A DNA stretch of 6,661 nt from positions 1-6,661 of the forward strand of contig JAEOTF010000049.1 of the NCBI GenBank assembly GCA_016840025.1. The letters run 5' to 3'. Positions within the stretch are counted from its first letter, which is position 1. Every line of letters begins with the position of its first letter. Shown one piece after another: positions 1-5,150 of this stretch. Under the pieces are notes generated by a model. The model saw only the letters and a list, made by a program, of their open reading frames with translations, had not been told where the DNA came from and made no database searches. The position numbers and the translations under genes were made by a program. This DNA comes from Candidatus Hodarchaeota archaeon. Its GTDB lineage: Archaea; Asgardarchaeota; Heimdallarchaeia; Hodarchaeales; YT1-039.

Positions 1-233
1 AAAGCTAGAAACTCTTTTCCAAATATTATGAACAACAATAGTGATATCATAAAAGCAAGACTGATATAATAAGTCCCAAGAGCTGCTTTTCCAGTAATCT
101 TTATGGTGCGTTCATCTTTAATGGGATAACCCGATTTTTTGTCTTTATTAAGTTTCCACAAAACAAACACTCCAACCAAAAGCACGATAACTGCATTTAA
201 GATTAAAATTGTTGGCCACACAAAATCGCTCAT
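1..233 (-). CDS. DUF2178-type small membrane protein (partial, C-terminus off window)
   Basis: Seventy-seven codons are readable from an ATG at 233-231 to the window edge with no stop, so the C-terminus is missing. A hydrophobic helix at about residues 5-27 is followed by a polar loop with a Asp-Glu-Arg-Thr motif (residues 40-43) and a Gly-Lys-Ala-Ala stretch leading into a second helix (about 53-72). The DER-x-x-x-I-x-x-K-A arrangement before the second helix is typical of DUF2178 membrane proteins, common in archaea and without a known reaction. An AGGAGG (245-250) lies inside the end of the preceding 66-aa gene, 11 bases ahead of the ATG, and only 3 bases separate the two genes, so they are probably one transcript. 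The family call rests on the motif and topology only. Confidence 0.7.
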   Translation of the reverse strand, partial: MSDFVWPTILILNAVIVLLVGVFVLWKLNKDKKSGYPIKDERTIKITGKAALGTYYISLAFMISLLLFIIFGKEFLA

Positions 234-236
234 TTT

Positions 237-437
237 TTACAGTTCCTCCTTTTTCTTTCCTACAAAAGATAATGTGTTGCCAGTGCCTATCAGACCTATT
301 CCGGTTATGCCCACAATCGATGCTATGCCTGCGTGGTCTGCGCCTATGATTGGTTCTCCAAAAGCCATCAAATATGCACCGACTAGGCATGTTGCTATTC
401 CCAAGATGCGAATAATGTTGTTTATATGTTTCAACAT
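237..437 (-). CDS. Small two-helix membrane protein, first gene of a two-gene operon
   Basis: This 66-aa protein has two hydrophobic helices (about residues 9-27 and 38-56), the second rich in Gly and Ile, and a charged Lys-Lys-Lys-Glu-Glu tail. I do not recognise a family. The start is well supported: GGAGG sits 4 bases before the ATG, and a TATA-like box (469-478, read on the minus strand) lies roughly 30-40 bases upstream. Downstream, after 3 bases, comes the DUF2178-type gene, whose SD overlaps the last codons here, so translation is probably coupled. Longer open frames on either strand through this stretch lack a comparable SD and give compositionally odd proteins. A membrane role is inferred from topology only. 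Confidence 0.75.
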   Translation of the reverse strand: MLKHINNIIRILGIATCLVGAYLMAFGEPIIGADHAGIASIVGITGIGLIGTGNTLSFVGKKKEEL

Positions 438-468
438 TTTTCCTCCATTATTTATTTATCACAATTTA

Positions 469-510
469 TTATATATTTCTAACTCCATGTTAGATATAAC
501 ATATATCTAA
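469..510 (-). promoter_or_regulatory. TATA-like box with an upstream palindromic operator candidate
   Basis: Read on the minus strand, an ATATATAAT-type box (469-478) lies about 30-40 bases ahead of the 66-aa gene. Just upstream is a perfect inverted repeat: TTAGATAT (490-497), a 5-base spacer, ATATCTAA (503-510). Its place next to the TATA/BRE side fits a dimeric regulator site. No regulator gene is visible in the window, though one may lie beyond the left edge. Confidence 0.45.
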
Positions 511-810
511 TATTTAAAATTACCTGTAAATCCTTCGAATAACAGCGCGCGCACAGAGGGTGAACGAATCTACGGACCGATTCTACTGGGCTATCCCAAG
601 GATGCCCCTGAAAAGCGCTTTATGGATCAACATGACCGTTGTTACATCGCACCCAAGATTAAATGGATCTAGACGCCAACTAATTTGCCCAATCTCTCAG
701 CTCTAGGTACAACAGATACGAGCGCAACCACAGACACTTAACAAGATAGCCAGCTAGCTAGACTAGCGTCTTACAAAATATCGTTTCGTCTGGAGCTTCA
801 TATAATCCAA
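511..810. other. Gene-poor interval containing a gene remnant
   Basis: About 300 bases lie between the upstream region of the 66-aa gene and the end of the GYD gene. I find no intact gene. The stretch holds the nitroreductase-like remnant (562-672), an alternating GCGCGC tract (545-551) and a short inverted repeat GCTAG/CTAGC (753-757 and 763-767). It reads as decayed coding sequence plus spacer. Confidence 0.5.
562..672 (+). pseudogene. C-terminal remnant of a nitroreductase-family gene
   Basis: This open stretch ends in TAG (670-672) and encodes a peptide that starts like the closing segment of archaeal nitroreductases: Tyr-Gly-Pro-Ile-Leu-Leu-Gly-Tyr-Pro-Lys, then a basic and proline-containing part, then Pro-Lys-Ile-Lys-Trp-Ile at the end. 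In intact FMN-dependent nitroreductases the 'P-I-x-x-G-Y-P-K ... W-I/V' segment forms the last strand and tail. Nothing upstream resembles the FMN-binding N-terminal part, the frame has no good start or SD, and an in-frame stop (508-510) closes it. I read it as a truncated and decaying relic. Recognition is by motif memory, so moderate confidence. Confidence 0.5.
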
Positions 811-1119
811 TTATTGTGTGTTGACTAAAAAGGAGATTCCCATGATCTCTACTGCTTTTTCAGCGGGGATTGCTACCAACGTTTCAGTATCAACATTGCC
901 TAAACTGCCTGTCTTAAGAAGCCCCTCCATAGCTACCTCGTTACTTGGAGCCTCCATTATAACAACCATATCGTATTGCCCCATAGTGTAATAAGCTGCG
1001 GTTATTTCTCCCCCTAAAGATTTACCTAATTTTCTTGCAGCTTCTAGTCGCTTTGGAGAATCCACGATGTTCTCCATTCCCTTCTGAGTAAACTTTACGA
1101 GAATTATATATGTAGGCAT
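811..1119 (-). CDS. GYD-domain protein
   Basis: This 102-aa protein matches the GYD family in length and pattern: an N-terminal strand (Tyr-Ile-Ile-Leu-Val-Lys-Phe, residues 4-10), a helix with Lys-Arg-Leu-Glu-Ala-Ala (23-28), then Gly-Gly-x-Ile-x-Ala-Ala-Tyr-Tyr-x-Met-Gly-Gln-Tyr-Asp (36-50), where the signature Gly-x-Tyr-Asp sits, followed by a Val-Val-Ile-Met-Glu-Ala-Pro strand. GYD proteins are small ferredoxin-like (dimeric alpha-beta barrel) proteins of unknown role. No catalytic residue can be named. The start ATG at 1119 has a weak purine-rich AAGGAAAG before it. The gene is transcribed away from the membrane-protein gene at 1207 and probably has its own promoter in the shared 87-base spacer. 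Confidence 0.85.
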   Translation of the reverse strand: MPTYIILVKFTQKGMENIVDSPKRLEAARKLGKSLGGEITAAYYTMGQYDMVVIMEAPSNEVAMEGLLKTGSLGNVDTETLVAIPAEKAVEIMGISFLVNTQ

Positions 1120-1131
1120 CTTTCCTTAATC

Positions 1132-1182
1132 TCATTTATTTATTGGTACATAGACGGTATATGTAAAACATCAAATAAATGA
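1132..1182. promoter_or_regulatory. Divergent promoter region with an AT-rich inverted repeat
   Basis: The spacer between the divergent GYD and membrane-protein genes holds an inverted repeat: TCATTTATTT (1132-1141) and AAATAAATGA (1173-1182). The right arm lies 25-34 bases ahead of the ATG at 1207, a fitting place for the TATA box of a near-leaderless transcript. A second TATA-like stretch (about 1155-1166, minus strand) could serve the GYD gene. The symmetry may be two facing promoters or a shared operator. Confidence 0.4.
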
Positions 1183-1206
1183 TATACGCACTCAAGTGAT
1201 GCTAAA

Positions 1207-1869
1207 ATGAGTTATGACCAATCTAAGAAAGGAATTCTTAAGACAGGTGGATTCTCCTTTTTAGCAGCCGGATTTGTCCTATTTATATTCTTTATTGCTC
1301 TACTAGTTTTACAGACATCTCCAACACTAACTCCCGAGATGGTTCTTGACAATCCTATACCGCCTGTCTCACTCTACGCTATAGCAGTTTTTGGAGAGTT
1401 ACTTCTGATGCCTGGAGGGTTGGGGCTTTATTATTCTCTGAAGAATCTCAAGAAAACCCATATGTTGATGGCAACCGCCTTGTGGTTGGCAGCGGTACTT
1501 TCGTTCCTTATATCTCGTAGCCAGATCATCGCTCTCGCTCCAATCAGCGGTAGTTACCAAGCTACAACGAGTGAGACCATGAGAGCAGCCTATCTGGTAT
1601 CAGCTGAACATGCCATTGAATTAGGAAATGTTTGGGCAGAGATGGCTTTGATGTTCCTCGGAGTGTCCTCCATCATTATCGGTTGGGTTATGCTAAAAGG
1701 CGTTTTTAGCAGGAGAGTTAGTTACCTGGTCATAATTGCAGGTACATTAACCCTTTTAGGCACACTAGGAGTCTTGCTAGAGCCCTTGACAATACTTGCA
1801 CCATTCGGATTGATCCTAGGAGCTGTTTGGCAAATTATTGTTGGTATCAAACTCTACAAACTGGGTTGA
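1207..1869 (+). CDS. Six-helix membrane protein, DUF4386-like
   Basis: This 220-aa protein has six predicted hydrophobic helices at about 14-35, 55-77, 86-108, 143-164, 170-191 and 195-217. A conserved-looking Glu in helix 2 (E64), a polar loop between helices 3 and 4 with Ala-Glu-His (133-135), and Glu145 at the start of helix 4 resemble the DUF4386 family of bacterial and archaeal integral membrane proteins of about 220-240 aa, whose role is unknown. The start ATG follows a weak GTGAT (1196-1200), and a TATA-like sequence about 25-30 bases upstream suggests a short leader. It stands alone on the plus strand. The DUF4386 call is by topology and general resemblance; another uncharacterised six-helix family is possible. 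Confidence 0.65.
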   Translation: MSYDQSKKGILKTGGFSFLAAGFVLFIFFIALLVLQTSPTLTPEMVLDNPIPPVSLYAIAVFGELLLMPGGLGLYYSLKNLKKTHMLMATALWLAAVLSFLISRSQIIALAPISGSYQATTSETMRAAYLVSAEHAIELGNVWAEMALMFLGVSSIIIGWVMLKGVFSRRVSYLVIIAGTLTLLGTLGVLLEPLTILAPFGLILGAVWQIIVGIKLYKLG

Positions 1870-2186
1870 CGCTTCGCACTTGTTTACAATTCTGAAAAAG
1901 CGACAGTTTCACAAATAGAAAGGACTTGAATCCCGGACACATGGAGATATCACCCGCTAAAATCCCGCAAACTCCCCCTTTTTTTAATAAAACTGAGGAA
2001 TTTAACTAGCATTAGTTTTTTATTCCAACAACAGAGATGAAACTTGAACGTAGTGAAAAAAACGATGGTTGAAGAAAATGCGCGCGCGCAAACCCAAACT
2101 TCCTCTGTCTGCGCTCGCGTAAGTATTCTAAATTCATAAAGTGTTTAAGAACAGCGTTGAACGTTACATGCACGAAAGGACGAAAA
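1870..2186. other. Intergenic stretch with T-tracts and an alternating GC tract
   Basis: No gene is supportable here. The stretch contains two T-tracts (1979-1985 and 2016-2021) suited to archaeal termination, a 13-base segment CCAACAACAGAGA (2025-2037) that also occurs at the ends of the mobile element, a GCGCGCGCGC tract (about 2081-2090) with Z-DNA potential, and a short leader for the ferritin-like gene. Confidence 0.45.
1973..1985 (+). terminator. Pyrimidine/T-tract terminator candidate
   Basis: A run of C residues followed by seven T lies about 110 bases after the membrane-protein stop. Archaeal RNA polymerase terminates at oligo-T on the non-template strand without needing a hairpin. 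A second T6 run at 2016-2021 could act as backup. Confidence 0.35.
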
Positions 2187-2789
2187 ATGGGTTCTCCAAA
2201 AGATTTAGCTGCTCTGTTCTATTGTTCAAGTATTCTGGAAGAGAAAACTTACCAGCTTTATTATGAGTTAGGTCGGAAAGTGAGTCATCCTATTCTTAAG
2301 TCGATGATATTAGGAATTGCGAGTGATAGCAAGAAGCACTCGAAGACCTTTGAGGAACTCAGTAAGAGCCTAGTTTCTGTAAAACCAAAGACTAAACAGT
2401 GCCAAAAGGTATTGGGACCAACTTGGGAGAATCTGATCTCTTTAAAGAAAGAAATCGTGAGGAAGGAATCTATTGATCTCAAGAGACTTCATCAAATTAT
2501 GGAAAAATTGGCTCTTCTCGAATACTCGTTGAGTGAAGAGTATCAAATATTTGTGCAATTGAAAACCCTCCAGTTTATGACAAAAGAAGTGAACCAATCA
2601 TACGATGTTAATTTGAAGAACGTTGAATACCTTTTCAAATCCATAATTGATGAGGAGCAAGAGCACAGGGAGATTCTGTTACAAATCATGGAGCTCTCTA
2701 AGGAAAAAGAAGAGAAACTAAACGATAATGCACCCATGGTGAAATACCAGAATCCCGATGCATGGTATCAGGTACCCACCCAAACGTAG
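2187..2789 (+). CDS. Ferritin-like (rubrerythrin-type) four-helix protein
   Basis: I start at the ATG at 2187 because AAAGGA (2175-2180) sits 6 bases before it; the frame is open from a TTG at 2157 that lacks an SD. The 200-aa product is almost all helix and carries the spaced ligand pattern of ferritin-like diiron proteins: Glu18-Glu19 in helix 1, Asp47-Ser48-x-x-His51 in helix 2, Glu112 and Glu117 in helix 3, and Glu156-Glu157-x-x-His160 in helix 4. In the canonical helix-2 Glu-x-x-His the Glu is replaced by Ser48, with Asp47 next to it, so metal binding may be altered. The C-terminal tail (about 175-200) is polar and probably extended. Related proteins handle peroxide or store iron; here the activity is inferred. 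A small membrane-protein gene follows after 57 bases. Confidence 0.65.
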   Translation: MGSPKDLAALFYCSSILEEKTYQLYYELGRKVSHPILKSMILGIASDSKKHSKTFEELSKSLVSVKPKTKQCQKVLGPTWENLISLKKEIVRKESIDLKRLHQIMEKLALLEYSLSEEYQIFVQLKTLQFMTKEVNQSYDVNLKNVEYLFKSIIDEEQEHREILLQIMELSKEKEEKLNDNAPMVKYQNPDAWYQVPTQT

Positions 2790-2846
2790 CTGCAAGAACG
2801 ATAGCTTGTGTTCAAAGGAACCAAAGCTCGCATATGGAGGCATGGA

Positions 2847-3032
2847 ATGATGAAAACACGTGAATATCTTGCTATAATGGTTGGATTAGTTTTCATCTAC
2901 ATCATATTGTGGTATTTGACGTTGAATAAATGGATGCCTAGTAGTTTCTTGACGCCGGTTTGGCAGCTCTTAGTACTCTTTGGATTGGTTGCGACTGGCA
3001 TATTCGTTGTCACTCAGCTCAAAGGTGAATGA
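2847..3032 (+). CDS. 61-aa two-helix membrane protein
   Basis: The start is set by GGAGG (2836-2840), 6 bases ahead of the ATG at 2847; a second ATG follows directly at 2850. A GTG at 2808 would extend the frame but lacks a ribosome binding site. The product has two hydrophobic helices (about residues 8-26 and 36-56) and short charged ends (Lys-Thr-Arg-Glu at the start, Lys-Gly-Glu at the end). I recognise no family. It lies 57 bases after the ferritin-like gene on the same strand and may share its transcript, which would place a small membrane partner beside it. The left end of the mobile element begins about 46 bases after its stop. Confidence 0.6.
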   Translation: MMKTREYLAIMVGLVFIYIILWYLTLNKWMPSSFLTPVWQLLVLFGLVATGIFVVTQLKGE

Positions 3033-3078
3033 GTTAAATTAGATCCAAGCGTGCGTGCATTAATGTGTGGGTGTGTAG

Positions 3079-3095
3079 GGGTTAAATTTTAATCC
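3079..3095 (+). repeat. Left copy of the 17-bp direct repeat (target-site duplication candidate)
   Basis: GGGTTAAATTTTAATCC directly abuts the outer end of the left inverted repeat. It matches 6183-6199 in the same orientation at 16 of 17 positions; the difference is A at 3092 against G at 6196. Same-orientation copies just outside inverted ends are what a transposition event leaves. Confidence 0.65.
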
Positions 3096-3197
3096 AACCA
3101 CCAACCAACAACAGAGACAGTACTGGGGTACAGATGGATCTAGTACCCGATAAACAATGTATACTCTACCTATAGTAGAGACTACATTGTTTGTTTG
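3096..3197 (+). repeat. Left terminal inverted repeat (TIR)
   Basis: These 102 bases are the reverse complement of 6080-6182 apart from one missing base in the AACC tract at the outer tip (the left copy lacks one A near 3101). From 3101 inward the two are identical to 3197, then diverge. The tip is a short AACC-type repeat followed by CAACAACAGAGA; the inner part is made of palindromes (see 3118-3192). Confidence 0.9.
3118..3192. repeat. Three consecutive palindromes inside the left TIR
   Basis: First, CAGTACTG (3118-3125) is a perfect palindrome. Second, GGGTACAGAT (3126-3135) pairs with ATCT (3138-3141) and GTACCC (3143-3148), leaving one bulged A. Third, AAACAATGTA (3152-3161) pairs with TACATTGTTT (3183-3192), and CTCTAC (3164-3169) with GTAGAG (3175-3180), around a CTATA loop; only two opposed positions (3162-3163 against 3181-3182) do not pair. 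The right TIR carries the same set, with the third palindrome at 6085-6125. These could be protein-binding sites or fold as hairpins when single-stranded. Confidence 0.75.
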
Positions 3198-3300
3198 CAG
3201 TCTTGTTCAACGCACGGAGTGGGATTCTCGGAGTCCATTTGTTCTTTTGGATTCATAAATCATAAGTCAAAGGTAATACCGAGATTAATTGAATTAGATA

Positions 3301-4125
3301 ATGTATCTGAAAATTCAGAACAAATTGAAACCAGACGATTTTCTCAACCTAGCAGATGTCCTCAGCGAGAAAACAGTTGATTCGATAACCCTACTTGACA
3401 AGATCGATTACGAGTTCGTGATAGCTGAACCACTCATTATTTCAGTATTAGATTCTTCTTGCTCATTTAATGTGGCAATTCATTTCAGGGACCCATTAGG
3501 CCACGTAGCATGGACCTTCATAGGGATGGAGGACAAAGGAGTAGAGATTAGTAATAATGATATTTCGTGGCATGTTTCTAAGGAAATCAATGAGAAAGAA
3601 CTTGAGGTTGATATCCCTTACGCCTTAATGATGTTGGACCGTTTGGTAAATTTTGCTTGTAAACGTGAAGGAACCAGAATACGAGACGTTATTCTTATAG
3701 ATTCGAAGGTTATGAATCACCAAATCAGACTATCCAAACTGAAGACGGAACGGAAGAGGAAAGGAGAAAAGCCAACAGCCTTTGGTACCATTCATAGCAT
3801 CAACGCTAGAGAAGCGAAACTTTTAGCAGGAGATCTTATTCCCCTTTATTCTAATTATGATAAATACAACTTGTATGAGAAAAAGAAGGTTTACCGTTAC
3901 ATTCCAAGAAAGTTAGTAATGAAATTACTTCGATGTGATGGCACCTCTATGATTCGCGAAGACGAATTCGACGATGATGAAAAAGAAGTAGTAGAAGATT
4001 TAGTGAGAAGGAAGTATCTCAAAAAGACAATGGTAATGGGAAAATTCCATTATCACGAATTAAGCGAGAAAACGAGAGAACGCATTCACTCAGTATCCCA
4101 ACAAAGAACAAACAAAAAAACTTGA
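3301..4125 (+). CDS. Unrecognised 274-aa element protein with winged-helix-like C-terminus
   Basis: I do not recognise this protein. An in-frame TAG at 3295-3297 fixes the ATG at 3301 as the first possible start; there is no clear SD, only an AT-rich leader, so it may be leaderless. The N-terminal part (about 1-125) looks alpha/beta with alternating hydrophobic strands, for example residues 38-63 and 66-75. Residues 141-157 are strongly basic. The C-terminal part (about 198-265) has the order helix, acidic helix (Glu-Phe-Asp-Asp-Asp-Glu), recognition-like helix (227-239) and a beta wing (243-253), which suggests a winged helix-turn-helix DNA-binding domain. The tail is Lys-rich. It is the largest gene of the element, nearest the left end, and is followed by a copy of the terminal palindrome, so a DNA-binding role in mobility, replication or control is plausible but inferred. 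Confidence 0.75.
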   Translation: MYLKIQNKLKPDDFLNLADVLSEKTVDSITLLDKIDYEFVIAEPLIISVLDSSCSFNVAIHFRDPLGHVAWTFIGMEDKGVEISNNDISWHVSKEINEKELEVDIPYALMMLDRLVNFACKREGTRIRDVILIDSKVMNHQIRLSKLKTERKRKGEKPTAFGTIHSINAREAKLLAGDLIPLYSNYDKYNLYEKKKVYRYIPRKLVMKLLRCDGTSMIREDEFDDDEKEVVEDLVRRKYLKKTMVMGKFHYHELSEKTRERIHSVSQQRTNKKT

Positions 4126-4153
4126 ACCATCGAAATTTCTAATCCTTTGAAGC

Positions 4154-4190
4154 AAACAATGTAGCTATTGAGGTACAAATACTATATTGT
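4154..4190. promoter_or_regulatory. Internal diverged copy of the terminal palindrome; operator candidate
   Basis: AAACAATGTA (4154-4163) is the same 10-mer that forms the outer arm of the TIR hairpin, and TATATTGT (4183-4190) is a one-mismatch match to the opposite arm. They are 19 bases apart, against 21 in the TIRs; the sequence between is unrelated. It lies about 56-92 bases ahead of the RusA-like start, so the same protein may bind here and at both ends. Confidence 0.55.
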
Positions 4191-4245
4191 CGAGAACCCG
4201 AAAATGGATTAAGCTTTCAACACTTACTATTTATTGAGTGTAAAA

Positions 4246-4578
4246 ATGGCTATCACCTTGCACGTCAGAGAGATGCCACCATACAAGCAGACACCAGCAG
4301 ATAGACGTGAAAGAGAAAACCAAAAGAAACGTGCAGATGCACTAAGAGAAGAAGCTAACTGTCAATCAATTCCACCAACGCCTAACAATGTTTGTCTTAC
4401 AATAAATTATCACAGACATAGAGGTAGAGCAGATGCAGCTAACATTATTGGAGGTATAGCAGATGCATTGAACAATATTACATATGACGATGACAGTCAG
4501 ATCGTCGAAATACATTATCGCGAAATTAAAGCGAATGTAGACGAGTACCAAGTAGTTGTTGAAGACATACAACGGTAA
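4246..4578 (+). CDS. RusA-like Holliday-junction resolvase homologue with altered active site
   Basis: The protein follows the RusA pattern from end to end: an N-terminal strand leading to Pro-Pro-Tyr-Lys-Gln-Thr (residues 11-16), a basic helix, a central strand, then Gly-Arg-Ala-Asp-Ala-Ala-Asn-Ile-Ile-Gly-Gly-Ile-Ala-Asp-Ala-Leu, Asp-Asp-Asp-Ser-Gln-Ile (81-86) and a final Tyr-Gln-Val-Val-Val-Glu strand. RusA dimers cut four-way DNA junctions using D70, D72, D91 and K76 (E. coli numbering, from the family). Here D63 and the Asp pair at 82-83 are kept, but the second Asp is Ala65 and the Lys is Gly69, so cleavage may be lost or the metal site rearranged. I start at the ATG at 4246 (110 aa); a TTG at 4234 would add four residues. 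No SD is seen. RusA genes are typical of phages and mobile elements. Confidence 0.7.
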   Translation: MAITLHVREMPPYKQTPADRRERENQKKRADALREEANCQSIPPTPNNVCLTINYHRHRGRADAANIIGGIADALNNITYDDDSQIVEIHYREIKANVDEYQVVVEDIQR

Positions 4579-4616
4579 GATCCAGAAAATAGCTGTGCAT
4601 TTTCGCGCGTTTGCAT

Positions 4617-5027
4617 CTAGGTGCTAAAACAAGCAATTACCACAATACCCAACAAACAAACATAACCGATGCCCATAGTGATGTATTTGAGGTTTGTTCG
4701 TCCGTAAACAGGTTTCCTGGCATATCCGAACACCTTCTCTAAAAGGTTGAAGGGAAAACCAAGTTTCTTCACATCTTTAGCTATGACTTCATCAATTTCT
4801 TGATATCCAAAAATCACCCTAATCTGCCCCAAAGTGTAGATTATTTGTGCCAGATAGTATGCTCCGACAAACCAGAAGCCGAACACTGATACCAGTCTTA
4901 TTTCGATAACATTTATTGGCAGAATTGGTATTGCAAAAATACCAACGAAAACTGTAATGAAAGCAGCATAATAACATTCGAGGTATGTTAGATAGTAATC
5001 CCTGATTTCCTTATATTTTGTCTTCAA
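4617..5027 (-). CDS. Three-helix membrane protein of the element
   Basis: This 136-aa protein begins at a TTG (5027-5025) preceded by AGGTGA (5034-5039), 6 bases upstream. Hydrophobic helices lie at about 19-37, 46-66 and 115-133; between the second and third is a roughly 45-residue polar loop containing Ile-Asp-Glu-Val-Ile-Ala-Lys-Asp-Val-Lys-Lys and a basic Arg-Lys-Pro-Val-Tyr-Gly-Arg segment. I recognise no family. It is the only gene of the element on the minus strand, converges on the RusA-like gene (stops 38 bases apart) and diverges from the 100-aa/HEPN pair. A membrane protein beside a probable nuclease pair might be an effector, immunity or exclusion factor, but this is speculation. 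Confidence 0.7.
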   Translation of the reverse strand: MKTKYKEIRDYYLTYLECYYAAFITVFVGIFAIPILPINVIEIRLVSVFGFWFVGAYYLAQIIYTLGQIRVIFGYQEIDEVIAKDVKKLGFPFNLLEKVFGYARKPVYGRTNLKYITMGIGYVCLLGIVVIACFST

Positions 5028-5080
5028 ATCAATTCACCTAATTGATGGATACTCGGAGAATTTAACTATCTTTTGGAGTA

Positions 5081-5095
5081 AATATATATTAAAAC
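5081..5095. promoter_or_regulatory. Shared symmetric TATA-like box between divergent genes
   Basis: AATATATATT (5081-5090) is a perfect palindrome lying about 55-60 bases from both divergent starts (TTG at 5027 on minus, TTG at 5151 on plus). It reads as a TATA box in either direction, so one core may drive both transcripts with leaders of about 30 bases. Confidence 0.45.
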
Positions 5096-5150
5096 CGGAT
5101 TTTGTGGGAACAACCACGAGATTTTGCGTATTCAATAAGCAGCAGATGCT

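Noticed and set aside
139..510. Open frame of about 120 codons on the plus strand
   Set aside because: It is antisense to the DUF2178 pair, which has good SDs and membrane-protein composition, and it has no SD of its own.
1920..1942. Sequence resembling the reverse complement of a tRNA T-arm (GACTTGAATCCCGG)
   Set aside because: The five-base T-stem does not pair, and no acceptor, D or anticodon arms can be built around it on either strand.
545..2090. Alternating GCGCGC tracts at about 545-551 and 2081-2090 (and a shorter one at 4604-4609)
   Set aside because: Possible Z-DNA or restriction-type sites, but too short and scattered to call a repeat family or an origin.
2285..2737. Minus-strand open frames opposite the ferritin-like gene
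   Set aside because: They mirror the helical coding frame, are rich in Ser and Phe, and lack ribosome binding sites.
3195..3380. Open frame of about 60 codons overlapping the start of the 274-aa gene
   Set aside because: It begins at the inner edge of the TIR, has no SD and shows no protein-like pattern; the overlapping frame is far better.
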